Assembly (NCBI RefSeq): GCF_014773385.1
Contig: NZ_JACXAI010000006.1
Span: forward strand, 1-64,000
From: Metabacillus arenae
GTDB taxonomy: Bacteria; Bacillota; Bacilli; Bacillales; Bacillaceae
Direction of reading: 5' to 3'
Length of the DNA stretch: 64,000 nucleotides
In this document: positions 39,078 to 48,680 of the stretch, one piece after another
Layout: every line of letters starts with the position of its first letter
Position numbering within the stretch: position 1 is the stretch's first letter
The notes under the pieces: generated by a model
The model's database searches: none
The model's input: only the letters and a program-made list of their open reading frames with translations
What the model was told of the DNA's origin: nothing
Program-made: the position numbers and the translations under genes

Positions 39078-39232
39078 GCTAATAACTTATTACCAAGTTT
39101 AGGAGAGTTATATTTTGCAAGTGTTCGATAAACGTGGGTCCTATTTCATTTAGAAAAAAACAAAAAATTTTATTTGAAGAGTACAACTACTTAACGGGTA
39201 CTCTTTATGCCAACATGAGGCGTTTGTAGTGA

Positions 39233-39268
39233 AAAGCAACCTATGATTAATTGTAGGTTGCTTTCCAT
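39233..39268 (+). terminator. Terminator after the sialidase-like gene
   Basis: AAAGCAACCTA (39233-39243) pairs with TAGGTTGCTTT (39254-39264). A weaker hairpin lies at 39173-39210. Bases 39269-39463 contain only AT-rich sequence with no gene. Confidence 0.7.
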
Positions 39269-39463
39269 CCTATATCAGTTTATTAACTTTAAAGAACTTA
39301 ATTATTTAAGAAGAAATTAATTCTTAGTATTTTGTAAGAACATTTGTGAATTGTCATTTTCTGAGGTTAGCCTCTTAGTTGGTTTAACTAGTGGCCTCAT
39401 TTAATCATAATGGACTATCATTTTTTAACCCTCTAGAACCTCAAAACATGTTATTGGAGTTTT

Positions 39464-40909
39464 ATGTTATCCTCTTTCCATCTGAACAATATGTTTAGAG
39501 GAAACAGATTGTGTGGTGTTGGTATGTTAAAGTTTTTGTACCCATTATTGATTGTTTTATATGTAGTCTCTATCCTTTTTTCTGAGCTAAACATAGATAA
39601 TTTGTTATCATTTTTATGTCTTGTCTCCGTGTTAATAACAATGTTTTCGGTTAAGGGATTCGTGCAGGCATTGGGAAGTATCTTTTTGATTATTGGGATA
39701 TCCCTTTTATGGAAAAGCAACGCGCCCTGGAATGATTACATAACTTCTTTTGGTCCAATGCTCGATCTAGTTACCATGTTTACATTGTTACCGATACTAG
39801 GCATACCAATCATGTTGGGGGACTATAGGAATGAAATTCAAACACTCATTCAAAAAAAAGTAAAAACATTTGGGCATCTTTATATGATGACATCTGGAAT
39901 TTCCTATTTTTTCAGTATCTTTATGAATCTTGCCACATTACCTATGGTGTATCATTCAATCAGACCTGCACTCGGAGGGTTTCCAGTTCAGTATGCAAAA
40001 CGATTTATGAGTTCAGCGATTACTCATGGCTACGCGATGCCTTTAATGTGGGCTCCTGTGACTCCAATTGTTGGAATTGTCATTAGTGTTACAGGAGTCA
40101 ATTGGATATCGATTCTTCCATACATTTTACCATTAAGTTTCTTTGGAATATTACTGGACTGGTATATGGGGAAACAGAGAGACAAAAATAAAAATATTGC
40201 TGATTTGCCAAATGGTGAGACCAAAAATGAAACAGCTGCTACTATGGAAAGATACGGAAACACTCGCCTCAGAAGAATATTTCATATCGGCTTTGCCATT
40301 CTCATTTTTAATTTAGTCATCACTATAGCAGAAATTCAACTGCCATATTCTTTTCTTACTATAGTATCATTATTAGTCATTCCTTTTGCTTTTACCTGGT
40401 GCTTATTATTAAAGAAACGAAATGAGTTCAATAAGAGTTTACTTGCTCATTTCTCTTCTTTTTCTGTAAAGATGAAAGATCAATTTTTTATTTATTTATC
40501 GGCTGGTTTTTTTATATCGACTATTAAAATTTCTCAAACAAATGATTGGCTGAATGGGATGATTAGTCAGCTTAAAGAGATAATCGGGGTGGAGCCTTTT
40601 TTGCTTTTCTTGCCTCTAATCCCTCTTGTTTTTGCTTTTATAGGACTTCACCCGGCAGTCACAGTTGCCCTTATGGCAGAATCTTTAAATCCAACTATGT
40701 TAGGCATATCACCTTTTATCCTAACAGTTGCGATGCTGGGAGGGGCAGTATCAGCGTTTTTGGTTGGGCCATATAATGCCACAATTGGTCTAATGTCGAA
40801 TATCGTTAAGGAAAGTTCTTTCAAGGTATCACAATGGAACATGTCTTATACCAGTCTGTACATCGCAGGAGTCATGGTGTATTTGTTCTTATTGGAATGT
40901 TTTCTTTGA
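39464..40909 (+). CDS. Multi-pass membrane protein, putative organic-anion permease
   Basis: A protein of up to 481 residues with about 12 hydrophobic helices and two half-repeats, each ending in a small-residue hairpin (SSAITHGYAMPLMWAPVTPIVG and GLHPAVTVALMAES with AFLVGPYNATIG). This re-entrant-loop layout recalls the ion-transporter superfamily (citrate, dicarboxylate and gluconate permeases), but I cannot name a family. ATG 39464 has GGAG only 5 nt away; ATG 39524 is a possible alternative that would remove 20 residues. It is separated from the sialidase-like gene by a terminator, yet lies on the same strand and could serve the same pathway. Confidence 0.6.
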   Translation: MLSSFHLNNMFRGNRLCGVGMLKFLYPLLIVLYVVSILFSELNIDNLLSFLCLVSVLITMFSVKGFVQALGSIFLIIGISLLWKSNAPWNDYITSFGPMLDLVTMFTLLPILGIPIMLGDYRNEIQTLIQKKVKTFGHLYMMTSGISYFFSIFMNLATLPMVYHSIRPALGGFPVQYAKRFMSSAITHGYAMPLMWAPVTPIVGIVISVTGVNWISILPYILPLSFFGILLDWYMGKQRDKNKNIADLPNGETKNETAATMERYGNTRLRRIFHIGFAILIFNLVITIAEIQLPYSFLTIVSLLVIPFAFTWCLLLKKRNEFNKSLLAHFSSFSVKMKDQFFIYLSAGFFISTIKISQTNDWLNGMISQLKEIIGVEPFLLFLPLIPLVFAFIGLHPAVTVALMAESLNPTMLGISPFILTVAMLGGAVSAFLVGPYNATIGLMSNIVKESSFKVSQWNMSYTSLYIAGVMVYLFLLECFL

Positions 40910-41111
40910 TTTATGAAATAGTCTGAAATGAAATTTATGATTCGGTGCAAAAAATCAGCTCACCTTGCAATTATCCATAAAAGCACCGAACAAAAGAGAA
41001 CAGCTTTACCCAAAACGCGGCCGTTAGACAATTTAAGTGTTAAGTGTTTTCCCTTGAGAATAAAGAGGCTCCTGTTGTCCCGCAAAATCACCGTTATCAC
41101 CCAGGCTATTC

Positions 41112-42338
41112 TTATAAATGAAACCCTTGTTTCATTCTTTTAACATAAAGAATGATATAGAGCATCAGAGCTGACAAGGTAATCATTGGTCCGTATTGTA
41201 CCATTTTTCCGAAATATGCAATTACCCAATGTTGTGTTTCCGCTATGAAAAAAACTGGAATAGCTTGCGGATTTTCTGCTTGCAAAGAATCATAAAGGGG
41301 CTGCCATAAAAGGAAGGCGATTATGGCAGAGTAAATCCCTTGGAGAATACGGGCAAAGAAAAAAGGTTTAAAACGAATATCGGTTTCAGCAAGGATGCTT
41401 GCAACCTGGGCATTAACCGATAAACCGCTGAATCCTAAGATAAAGCTCGTTATGATTGCTTGCTGCATTAAGGAAGCTTCAGTAGCACTTGTTAATTTAC
41501 TCCCTTGAGTAATTTCAAATATTCCTGAAAGCAACGGAATGGTTAACCCTTCATGTAAATGAAAGAAAGTGAATAAGAATGACAAAAAATAGGACAAAGC
41601 ATCCGTAACCTTCAGGATTGCCAGCAGTTTATTAAATACAGAGAAAAGAATAATAAAACCGCCAACCATTAACAATGTTTGAATAGAGGAAAGTACAGCA
41701 TCACCGAGTATTTTTCCAAGAGGGCGTTTTTCTTTTAGGCGTGTCCGATGCATTTCCCGAATAGCTTTCATAATTGAAGGAATTTGATAGGAAGAAGTGT
41801 GACGATCTTCCTTGATTTCTTGCTTCCGGCCGTGAAACCTCATAGTTAATCCAACACATACATTTCCTAAGTAATGGGCTGCCGCAAGAAGAAGCCCTAA
41901 AGCTTGATTATGAAAAAAACCTACGGCAACTGCACCAAAGATAAAGAGCGGATTGGAAGAGTTAGTAAAGGAGGCCAATCTCTCGGCTTCAATGGCAGTT
42001 AATTGTTTTTCCTGTCTTAATCTGGCTGTTAATTTTGCTCCAGCAGGAAAACCGGAAGCCATACCCATCGCCCATGCAAAACCTCCGACACCAGGAACTC
42101 TAAATAAAGGTCTCATAAGGGGTTCTAATAAAACTCCGATAAATGTAACAACTCCAAAACCGATTAATAACTCTGATATGATAAAGAAAGGGAGCAATGA
42201 AGGAAAGACGACCTCCCACCACATCTCAAGCCCTCTTATAGAAGCTTCAAGAGATTCTTCTGTATGTGTAATGATTGCGAATGTTAACATCATAATAAAA
42301 GCAGCAATAAACAGAGTTTTAGCTTTTGATAAATCCAA
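41112..42338 (-). CDS. ylbJ: Sporulation integral membrane protein YlbJ
   Basis: A 408-residue polytopic protein, the length of B. subtilis YlbJ, with nucleoside-recognition (Gate) type domains: LEMWWEVVFPSLLPFFIISELLIG, GMASGFPAGAKLTARLRQ, SNPLFIFGAVAVGFF and later MVGGFIILFSVF and FEITQGSKL. YlbJ is needed for spore coat or heat-resistance development and is expressed in the mother cell. The start is TTG 42338, 7 nt after AGGAGG; the GTG at 42374 lies ahead of that site. It is divergent from ylbK, as in B. subtilis, and marks the return to core gene order. Confidence 0.92.
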   Translation of the reverse strand: MDLSKAKTLFIAAFIMMLTFAIITHTEESLEASIRGLEMWWEVVFPSLLPFFIISELLIGFGVVTFIGVLLEPLMRPLFRVPGVGGFAWAMGMASGFPAGAKLTARLRQEKQLTAIEAERLASFTNSSNPLFIFGAVAVGFFHNQALGLLLAAAHYLGNVCVGLTMRFHGRKQEIKEDRHTSSYQIPSIMKAIREMHRTRLKEKRPLGKILGDAVLSSIQTLLMVGGFIILFSVFNKLLAILKVTDALSYFLSFLFTFFHLHEGLTIPLLSGIFEITQGSKLTSATEASLMQQAIITSFILGFSGLSVNAQVASILAETDIRFKPFFFARILQGIYSAIIAFLLWQPLYDSLQAENPQAIPVFFIAETQHWVIAYFGKMVQYGPMITLSALMLYIILYVKRMKQGFHL

Positions 42339-42589
42339 CTCGATGCCTCCTAGGTTCCGTTTCTGTACAGGCACTCAGTAAAAATGATAAAATAGAAGCT
42401 ATCATTTCACCCTGCATACCATCACCATTAATCCCATATCTTCTAGTGAACTTACTGCCTGCCCTTAATAATTTCTGCAGATGTGTGTTTCACTTTATAT
42501 GTACAACCCTTTATTCAATATACGAGAATAGGGTGTCAATTTAGACCATAAGATTGAAATATAACAAAGGGAAAAGGGTGGTAGCAGCT

Positions 42590-43402
42590 TTGACTGAACC
42601 GAAAGTTGGACTTGCGCTAGGATCAGGTGGAGCAAGAGGGTTTGCTCACTTAGGTGTATTAAAAGTTCTAGAGGACGAAAATATACCTGTTCATATGATT
42701 GCCGGCAGCAGCATGGGAGCACTTGTAGGTTCCTTTTATGCATCTGGTCAAAGTGTAGAAAGCCTTTATCAAATAGCGAAAGCGTTTAAAAGAAAATTTT
42801 ATTTGGATTTTACTGTCCCGAAAATGGGTTTTATTTCAGGTAACCGGGCCAAGGAGGTTATTCGGTTATTTACTCATGGGAAAACAATAGAACAGCTTGA
42901 ACTTCCATTAGCTGTTATTGCAACAGACCTGTATGACGGAAAAAAAGTTGTCTTTCAAAAAGGTCCTCTTGCAGAAGCTGTGCGTGCCAGTATTTCTATT
43001 CCTGGTATTTTTGTGCCGGAAAAGATTAATGGGCGCCTTTTGGTGGATGGGGGTGTAGTAGATCGTGTCCCTGTTTCAGTAGTAAAAGAAATGGGTGCAG
43101 ACATTGTCATAGCCGTAGATGTATCTAGGGTTAAGCAAATGGAGGAAATCACCTCTATCTTTGATGTTATCATGCAAAGCATTGATATTATGCAAGATGA
43201 ACTGGTTCATCATCGTGAGATTGCATCTGATGTGATGATCAGGCCTTATTTAGAAAAGTACAGCTCCAGAGCTTTTACAAATATAGAGGAAATCATTGAA
43301 CTTGGTGAAAAAGAAGCAAAATTGCACATAGATAAAATTAAACAATTGATTAGTAATTGGAAGGAGAACCATAATGACAAGAAAGAAGGGCCAAACGAAT
43401 AA
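42590..43402 (+). CDS. ylbK: Patatin-like phospholipase family protein YlbK
   Basis: A 270-residue patatin/NTE-type lipid hydrolase. GLALGSGGARGFAHLGVL contains the oxyanion hole, IAGSSMGALVG the nucleophile serine in G-x-S-x-G, and LLVDGGVVDRVPVS the catalytic aspartate of the Ser-Asp dyad. TTG 42590 is 8 nt after GGGTGG and gives a start (TEPKVGLALG) that matches the family; the ATG at 42554 does not. It overlaps ylbL by 29 nt, so the pair is one translational unit. Confidence 0.9.
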   Translation: MTEPKVGLALGSGGARGFAHLGVLKVLEDENIPVHMIAGSSMGALVGSFYASGQSVESLYQIAKAFKRKFYLDFTVPKMGFISGNRAKEVIRLFTHGKTIEQLELPLAVIATDLYDGKKVVFQKGPLAEAVRASISIPGIFVPEKINGRLLVDGGVVDRVPVSVVKEMGADIVIAVDVSRVKQMEEITSIFDVIMQSIDIMQDELVHHREIASDVMIRPYLEKYSSRAFTNIEEIIELGEKEAKLHIDKIKQLISNWKENHNDKKEGPNE

Positions 43403-44411
43403 ACTGCTGAAAGGTCTCCTTTTAACAGTTGTTCTTGCAATCTTATTAAGTTTTATTAAACTTCCTTTTTATGTAACAAAGCCAGGACTTGCAACTGAAC
43501 TAGGTCCTATAGTAGAGGTGGAGGATGGTTATAATGAACAAGGAAGCTTCTCATTAACGACGGTCTCCTTTGGCAGAGCAAATATTTTTTCATATGCTTG
43601 GGCTTATGTTAATAAATATCATACGATTCATCCTGAAAACGAAATAAAGCAGGCTGAAGAGAGTGATGATGAATATATGATGAGGCAGCTCCACATGATG
43701 GAAGCTTCACAGGAGGATGCTATTGCACTAGCTTATAAAAAAGCAGATAAACAAGTGGACCTTTCCTATAACGGAGTTTATGTGCTAAGTATTATTGAAG
43801 GAATGCCTGCATCAAAACAATTAAAAGTGGGTGACAGAATTTACGAAGTCGACGGAAAACCCTTTACCACTTCAGAAGAATTTATTGACGTAGTTAGTAA
43901 GAAAAAAGAAGGGGACAGTGTCTCAATTAAGTTTAAAAGAGAAAATGAAGGAAGTGAAGTAACATTACCTGTTACTGATTTTCCGGACAATCCAGATAAA
44001 GTTGGGATAGGGATTGCCCTTGTAACTGATAAAGAAGTAAAGGTTGAACCAGATATTAAATTGGATACAAATAATATTGGCGGTCCATCAGCTGGATTAA
44101 TGATGTCTTTAGAAATATATAATCAGCTGATTGAAAAAGATTTAACCTCAGGCTATAAAATAGCTGGTACGGGGACAATTACACCTGATGGAAAAGTCGG
44201 TCCCATTGGCGGAATTGAACAAAAAATTGTCGCTGCAGATCGTGCAGAGGTAGACATATTTTTTGCACCAAACGAGCAAGGAAGAGACAAATCAAACTAT
44301 AAAATGGCAGTGAAAACTGCAGAGGATATCAAGACAGATATGAAGATCGTTCCTGTAGATACGTTTGAAGATGCGGTCGATTATCTTGAAAAAGTAGAAA
44401 AGAAAAGCTGA
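43374..44411 (+). CDS. ylbL: Membrane-anchored PDZ-Lon (S16) protease YlbL
   Basis: A 345-residue protein with an N-terminal membrane helix (GLLLTVVLAILLSFI), a PDZ domain (about 135-215, GVYVLSIIEGMPASKQLKVGDRI) and a Lon-type proteolytic domain. The Ser-Lys dyad lies in GGPSAGLMMSLEIY and KVGPIGGIEQKIVAA. YlbL in Bacillus is an extracytoplasmic protease active in control of cell division after DNA damage. GGAGAA within the end of ylbK serves its start. Confidence 0.93.
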   Translation: MTRKKGQTNKLLKGLLLTVVLAILLSFIKLPFYVTKPGLATELGPIVEVEDGYNEQGSFSLTTVSFGRANIFSYAWAYVNKYHTIHPENEIKQAEESDDEYMMRQLHMMEASQEDAIALAYKKADKQVDLSYNGVYVLSIIEGMPASKQLKVGDRIYEVDGKPFTTSEEFIDVVSKKKEGDSVSIKFKRENEGSEVTLPVTDFPDNPDKVGIGIALVTDKEVKVEPDIKLDTNNIGGPSAGLMMSLEIYNQLIEKDLTSGYKIAGTGTITPDGKVGPIGGIEQKIVAADRAEVDIFFAPNEQGRDKSNYKMAVKTAEDIKTDMKIVPVDTFEDAVDYLEKVEKKS

Positions 44412-44420
44412 TAATAACCG

Positions 44421-44465
44421 ACCAGGACAGGTAACTTAAAACTGTTATCTGTCCTGGTTTTTTTG
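44421..44465 (+). terminator. Terminator of ylbKL
   Basis: ACCAGGACAGGTAAC (44421-44435) pairs with GTTATCTGTCCTGGT (44444-44458), followed by TTTTTT. Bases 44466-44746 contain no gene; a promoter for the next gene is not obvious. Confidence 0.92.
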
Positions 44466-44746
44466 TATGTACAAAAAAGAGGCAGCCTCACATAAATGTT
44501 GTCCACCATTTTTTATCCAAGCACAGCCTATTCGCATATATGAAAATTTCCCTCTATAGAGCAGTTGCCGACTGAGTTTAGGATTTTATACTCTACCTTT
44601 TATTTCTTAAGATGCAGATTAAAGACCGTAATAAATTTAGGACATTTTGCACTTCCAATAAAAGTATAAAAATGTAATATTAAGGTTGTTTGGTATGAAA
44701 GTTGGGGCCGCCCTGTCTGTTAATCAATTAACGAGGAGGAAAAACT

Positions 44747-45289
44747 GTGAAAAAATTAAATATCGGAATTATCTTAGGAAGTACACGGCAAGGACGTTTA
44801 AGTCCTCAAGTCGGAAACTGGGTAAAAGAAATTGCTGATAAACGTGAGGATGCAAATTATGAAATCGTTGATATAGCAGACTTCAAATTGCCTTTCTTTG
44901 GAGAAGGAACTGGTGAAGAACCAGGATTAAAAGCTTGGCCACAAAAACTTTCTACCTTAGATGGATTCGTGTTTATTGTCCAAGAATACAATCATAGCAT
45001 TACTGGAGCATTAAAAAATGCACTTGATTCGGCACGCGATGAATGGAACAATAAGGCAGCGGGTATTGTAAGTTATGGTTCAACAGGCGGAGCCCGTGCA
45101 GCTGAACATTTACGGGGAATCTTAGGAGAATTACTAGTAGCGGACGTTCGTGTACATCCAACATTATCAATATTTACAGATTTTGAAAACTTCACTACTT
45201 TTAAACCAGCTGCATTACACCTTGATAATGTTCATGCCATGCTGGATCAAACCATTGCATGGAGCGGTGCATTAAAAACTTTACGGTAA
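44747..45289 (+). CDS. NADPH-dependent FMN reductase
   Basis: A 180-residue flavodoxin-fold reductase. IGIILGSTRQGRLSPQV binds the FMN phosphate, VFIVQEYNHSITGALKNALD is the central flavin-contact motif and VSYGSTGGARAAEHLR completes the site. Such enzymes reduce FMN, azo dyes or quinones. CGAGGAGG precedes GTG 44747. It stands alone between ylbL and ylbM, where B. subtilis has no gene, so it is an insertion into the core order. It may share the quinone/electrophile theme of the left half. Confidence 0.9.
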   Translation: MKKLNIGIILGSTRQGRLSPQVGNWVKEIADKREDANYEIVDIADFKLPFFGEGTGEEPGLKAWPQKLSTLDGFVFIVQEYNHSITGALKNALDSARDEWNNKAAGIVSYGSTGGARAAEHLRGILGELLVADVRVHPTLSIFTDFENFTTFKPAALHLDNVHAMLDQTIAWSGALKTLR

Positions 45290-45355
45290 AGTTCACTTCA
45301 TTTTTTTATACTTATGTGCGATTATTATGTTAGAATCAAAAATAGCTTAATTTGA

Positions 45356-45391
45356 AACAGCCGCATTTTTTTGCTTAAGAATGCGGCTGTT
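45356..45391. terminator. Hairpin between convergent genes
   Basis: AACAGCCGCATT (45356-45367) pairs with AATGCGGCTGTT (45380-45391). It lies between the FMN reductase and ylbM stops and can serve both, although T runs are short. Confidence 0.75.
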
Positions 45392-45438
45392 ACCCGTTAA
45401 AGTAGACAATTTTGTAATATACACCTATTGTTTTTGTT

Positions 45439-46668
45439 TCACAGAAAGATATTTTCAGATTCATCAAAACGAATTGGTGGAATGGAAAATTCATTTTTTA
45501 TTTCCGCTGAGGTAACTGGTTCATTATAGGCCATTGAATAAGCATAAGCCGCCTTGATATCCAAAGTGATAAGCGGGTCTTCAAATGAAGACAATTTGCT
45601 AACTATAGGGATAGGAACTGTTTTCTTCATTTGATTCAAATATTTTTGTCCGCCCTTTGACAATCCCAACAGTCGTATGTAAGAGGCTTGTATAACATCA
45701 TTCATTTGATTCTTCGTTGTCCGAGTTAAGATATGTACCGCTAAACGTTGCAATCTTGTCCACGTATATCTCTTGGTTTTAATGGATGTCATGAACGCTT
45801 GGAAGGAGGGACTATGTAAGATGTTTGAAAATATCCTGTTCTCAAGGCCTTCCTCCATTTCATAAATTCCCCTTAATTCCTCTTTACTCATCGTTAAGAT
45901 CGTGTATTTTAAATAGGGAAAATAGGTTTCCCAATGGTGAAACTGGTTATAGTCATATAAATATTGATTCAAATGAATCCAAGTTGTATTTGGAACAAAC
46001 GGTTTCAACTCATTGGTTTCCTTGTTTGTGAAGATTGATTTACGAATACTTGTAGCGCTTGCAATACTTTGTGAAGAAAATTCTTCATCATGATAGTCTG
46101 CTGAGATTCGTTGAATGGTTTTAGGAACCATTGCTGCTTTTTGATCTTTTATTGCCTTTACATATTGGACTCCAAGAATATTATTAGGTTTTGACAGATC
46201 CACCAACTGCTCTGAGCCGGATAATTGATGAAACGCAAGGGAAGTGGCTTTAGGGTAGCTGTATCCCTTTTTCAAATATTCTTTCACGAATCGGTCATAT
46301 TCCTCTTGATTTGATTCAAGAAAATCTATCACCTCATGGAAAGATTCTGTTGAACCGCTCTCGCTGCCGAAACACAGACTGTCACAATGAAGGGCTTCTA
46401 AAATCGAAACGGCGCCATTTGCAAACGTTTCTGCTTTTTGGGTGGCAAATGCATAGGGCAGCTCAACCACAATATCTACCCCTCCTTGCAGAGCCATTTT
46501 CGTTCTAGACCATTTAGAAACAAGCGCAGGCTCCCCTCTTTGCAGAAAATTCCCGCTCATGACAGCAATGGCAATATCAGCGCCGGCAGTCTCTTTGGAT
46601 TGCTGGAGATGATATAAATGGCCATTATGGAAAGGGTTATATTCAACTACGATTCCAACCGCCTTCAT
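45439..46668 (-). CDS. tmcAL: tRNA(Met) cytidine acetate ligase TmcAL (YlbM)
   Basis: A 409-residue enzyme that uses ATP and acetate to form N4-acetylcytidine at the wobble base of elongator tRNA-Met. VGIVVEYNPFHNGHLYHL contains the HxGH nucleotidyl-transferase motif, and MSGNFLQRGEPALVSKWSR and YAFATQKAETFANGAVSIL follow as in the family. The C-terminal half binds tRNA. GGGGGAAA precedes its ATG. It is divergent from ylbN, as in B. subtilis. Confidence 0.95.
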   Translation of the reverse strand: MKAVGIVVEYNPFHNGHLYHLQQSKETAGADIAIAVMSGNFLQRGEPALVSKWSRTKMALQGGVDIVVELPYAFATQKAETFANGAVSILEALHCDSLCFGSESGSTESFHEVIDFLESNQEEYDRFVKEYLKKGYSYPKATSLAFHQLSGSEQLVDLSKPNNILGVQYVKAIKDQKAAMVPKTIQRISADYHDEEFSSQSIASATSIRKSIFTNKETNELKPFVPNTTWIHLNQYLYDYNQFHHWETYFPYLKYTILTMSKEELRGIYEMEEGLENRIFSNILHSPSFQAFMTSIKTKRYTWTRLQRLAVHILTRTTKNQMNDVIQASYIRLLGLSKGGQKYLNQMKKTVPIPIVSKLSSFEDPLITLDIKAAYAYSMAYNEPVTSAEIKNEFSIPPIRFDESENIFL

Positions 46669-46750
46669 AGGTTTCCCCCATTTTGATTTAACTTAAAAAC
46701 ATGATAAAGTTAAAGTGAATTTGATTCAATTATAGTGTAAAGAAAAAATA

Positions 46751-46779
46751 TTGACAAATAATATCGAGAAAGCTATAAT
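46751..46779 (+). promoter_or_regulatory. Sigma-A promoter of ylbN-rpmF
   Basis: Full-consensus TTGACA (46751-46756), a 17-bp spacer and TATAAT (46774-46779), 28 bp before the ylbN start. Strong constitutive expression is expected for an operon with a ribosomal protein. Confidence 0.9.
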
Positions 46780-46807
46780 TACCTTTGTTGCCTTGAGGTG
46801 ATCACAA

Positions 46808-47332
46808 ATGGAATGGACAATTAATCAATTACATCAGCTTCAAAATAAAGGACTGGAATTTGACGAGACGGTAAATTTATCAGAGCTGACAAAAGCTCAT
46901 GCAGATCTTCAGGGTATTTCTCCTGTTAAAGTAGTCGGACGAGCAGACATTAGTTCAAATAAAGTAACTTTCCATCTTAAAATTTCCGGAACATTGATCT
47001 TGGCCTGTGCCAGGACATTAGTTGATGTAAATTATCCATTTGAAATTGAGACAATTGAAACCATTTTGTTCAATTCAAATGATTTTGAAATGGATATAGA
47101 AGATACTCATCATATCGAGGGAGATCTGGTTGATTTAATCCCAATTATTAAAGAAAACATCCTCCTTGAGATCCCGATGCAAGTCTTTAGTGATGACAGT
47201 GATCACAAGGAAGATGCTGCACCGCAAGAAGGAAAAGATTGGCAAGTCGTTTCTGAAGAAGAAAACCAGAATAAGATCGATCCAAGACTTGCAGGACTCG
47301 CAGACTTTTTTGATGATGACAAAAAAAGCTAA
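46808..47332 (+). CDS. ylbN: YceD/DUF177 family protein YlbN
   Basis: A 174-residue DUF177 protein. WTINQLHQLQNKGLEFDETV begins it, KISGTLILACARTLVDVNYPFE is the core, where the paired cysteines of other members are reduced to one, and the acidic C-terminus ends KIDPRLAGLADFFDD. The family is always placed before rpmF and is linked to 23S rRNA accumulation. TTGAGGTGATC precedes ATG 46808. It shares the strong promoter with rpmF. Confidence 0.93.
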   Translation: MEWTINQLHQLQNKGLEFDETVNLSELTKAHADLQGISPVKVVGRADISSNKVTFHLKISGTLILACARTLVDVNYPFEIETIETILFNSNDFEMDIEDTHHIEGDLVDLIPIIKENILLEIPMQVFSDDSDHKEDAAPQEGKDWQVVSEEENQNKIDPRLAGLADFFDDDKKS

Positions 47333-47406
47333 CTCAATGTAGTTGTAAAATCAGTGAAAAAATTTTTACGGATAGTTGTAAATAGCTCTGTAAGGAGGTG
47401 GGAATA

Positions 47407-47580
47407 ATGGCTGTACCTTTTAGAAGAACTTCTAAAACGAGAAAAAGACTACGTCGTACACATTTCAAATTGCAAGTACCTGGTATGGTAGAATGCCCAA
47501 ACTGTGGTGAGAGTAAACTTGCTCATCGCGTTTGTAAAGCGTGTGGATCATACAAAGGTAAAGATGTTCTAAGCAAATAA
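47407..47580 (+). CDS. rpmF: 50S ribosomal protein L32
   Basis: A 57-residue L32. [21 protein letters not shown] is the conserved basic start, and CPNCGE with CKACG forms the zinc ribbon, so this is the zinc-dependent form. AGGAGG at 47394-47399 fits ATG 47407. A terminator follows. Confidence 0.97.
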   Translation: MAVPFRRTSKTRKRLRRTHFKLQVPGMVECPNCGESKLAHRVCKACGSYKGKDVLSK

Positions 47581-47598
47581 TCTAGACTTGAAACGAAC

Positions 47599-47631
47599 AA
47601 GCGCAAGGAAGGTGGATCCTTGTGCTTTTTT
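47599..47631 (+). terminator. Terminator of ylbN-rpmF
   Basis: AAGCGCAAGGA (47599-47609) pairs with TCCTTGTGCTT (47617-47627), followed by TTTTT. Bases 47632-47819 carry a short frame (MMVRKAMNHKIVIDIQPVAV, stop) that I cannot assign. Confidence 0.9.
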
Positions 47632-47834
47632 GTTGTTCAAAAGGTTTTTGATAGGTGTGTTTTAGCTTTTATGTCCTATTGGCCATGATTGTGAATACGC
47701 TTCCATATTAGTTAAATTCAGAAATAAAATGATGGTACGAAAAGCAATGAATCATAAAATTGTGATTGATATCCAACCAGTCGCAGTAGTTCAGAGACCA
47801 TAAACTGATAAAATGCAAAATGGAGGAATGTCAT

Positions 47835-48602
47835 TTGAAGAAGACAGCCATTCTTGAGCCCGTAGATAGAATTTACGAATTTCGAATCACCCGTGAACCA
47901 ATCCGAAATGCAATCGATTTTGATGTCATGGAAGAACTCAGCTTATTCCTGGAGGACATTTCCGATAATAAATCAGCCAGGGCAGTCATTATAACGGGAG
48001 AGGGGGATCGTGCGTTTTGCTCAGGGGGAGATTTAGCTGCTTTTCATCAATTGCATACAAAGGAAGAAGCATTCAAGATGCTTTCTAAAATGGGGAACAT
48101 TCTCTATGATTTAGCAATGCTTCCATTCCCGACATATGCATTATTAAATGGTGCAGCTGTCGGAGGGGGCTCAGAATTGGCGATTGCTTGTGACTTTCGA
48201 ATCGCAAAAAAAGACATAATGATAGGATTTATCCAAGGTAATCAAGCTATTACGACAGGGTGGGGAGGGGGAACTTTATTATTTGAAAAGCTTCAACACG
48301 CAAATGCTATGCAGCTCCTTACTTCTGCTAAGAAAGTAAATGCAGAGATTGCAAAAGAATGGGGATTTATTCAACAAATAATCGCACAAGAAAATTTTAG
48401 AGATCATGCCTATCACCAAATTGATGTAAATTTAGTTCCATATTCATCAGTTCTGAGTGCTTATAAAAAGATTAAAATTAGACAATGGGAGCAATCGAAA
48501 CTAAAAGAGAGAATGCTAGCTGAAATAGAGGCGTGTGCTCAGCTGTGGGAAGGAGAAAGCCATCTCCAGGCAGTCAATCAATTCATAAAAAAGTCCAAAT
48601 GA
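47835..48602 (+). CDS. Enoyl-CoA hydratase/isomerase (crotonase) family protein
   Basis: A 255-residue crotonase-fold protein. GEGDRAFCSGGDLAAFHQL and NGAAVGGGSELAIACDFRIA form the oxyanion hole and CoA pocket. In the second motif the usual catalytic glutamate region reads GGGSELA, and GFIQGNQAITTGWGGGT replaces the typical P-E-x-x-L-G, so the reaction may differ from plain hydration. TTG 47835 is chosen because GGAGG is 8 nt before it; the ATG at 47820 overlaps that site. It may act with the acyl-CoA carboxylase encoded 8 kb away, as YngF does with YngE in leucine breakdown. Confidence 0.85.
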   Translation: MKKTAILEPVDRIYEFRITREPIRNAIDFDVMEELSLFLEDISDNKSARAVIITGEGDRAFCSGGDLAAFHQLHTKEEAFKMLSKMGNILYDLAMLPFPTYALLNGAAVGGGSELAIACDFRIAKKDIMIGFIQGNQAITTGWGGGTLLFEKLQHANAMQLLTSAKKVNAEIAKEWGFIQQIIAQENFRDHAYHQIDVNLVPYSSVLSAYKKIKIRQWEQSKLKERMLAEIEACAQLWEGESHLQAVNQFIKKSK

Positions 48603-48680
48603 GTAATTCGACTTAAATTTTATTAATTTTCAGTTAACTCATTCATATATTTGCTATTTTTTGATAAAATAATTCATAAT

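Noticed and set aside
40928-41143. 71-codon ORF between the permease and ylbJ
   Set aside because: Basic, low-complexity, no ribosome site, overlaps the ylbJ end.
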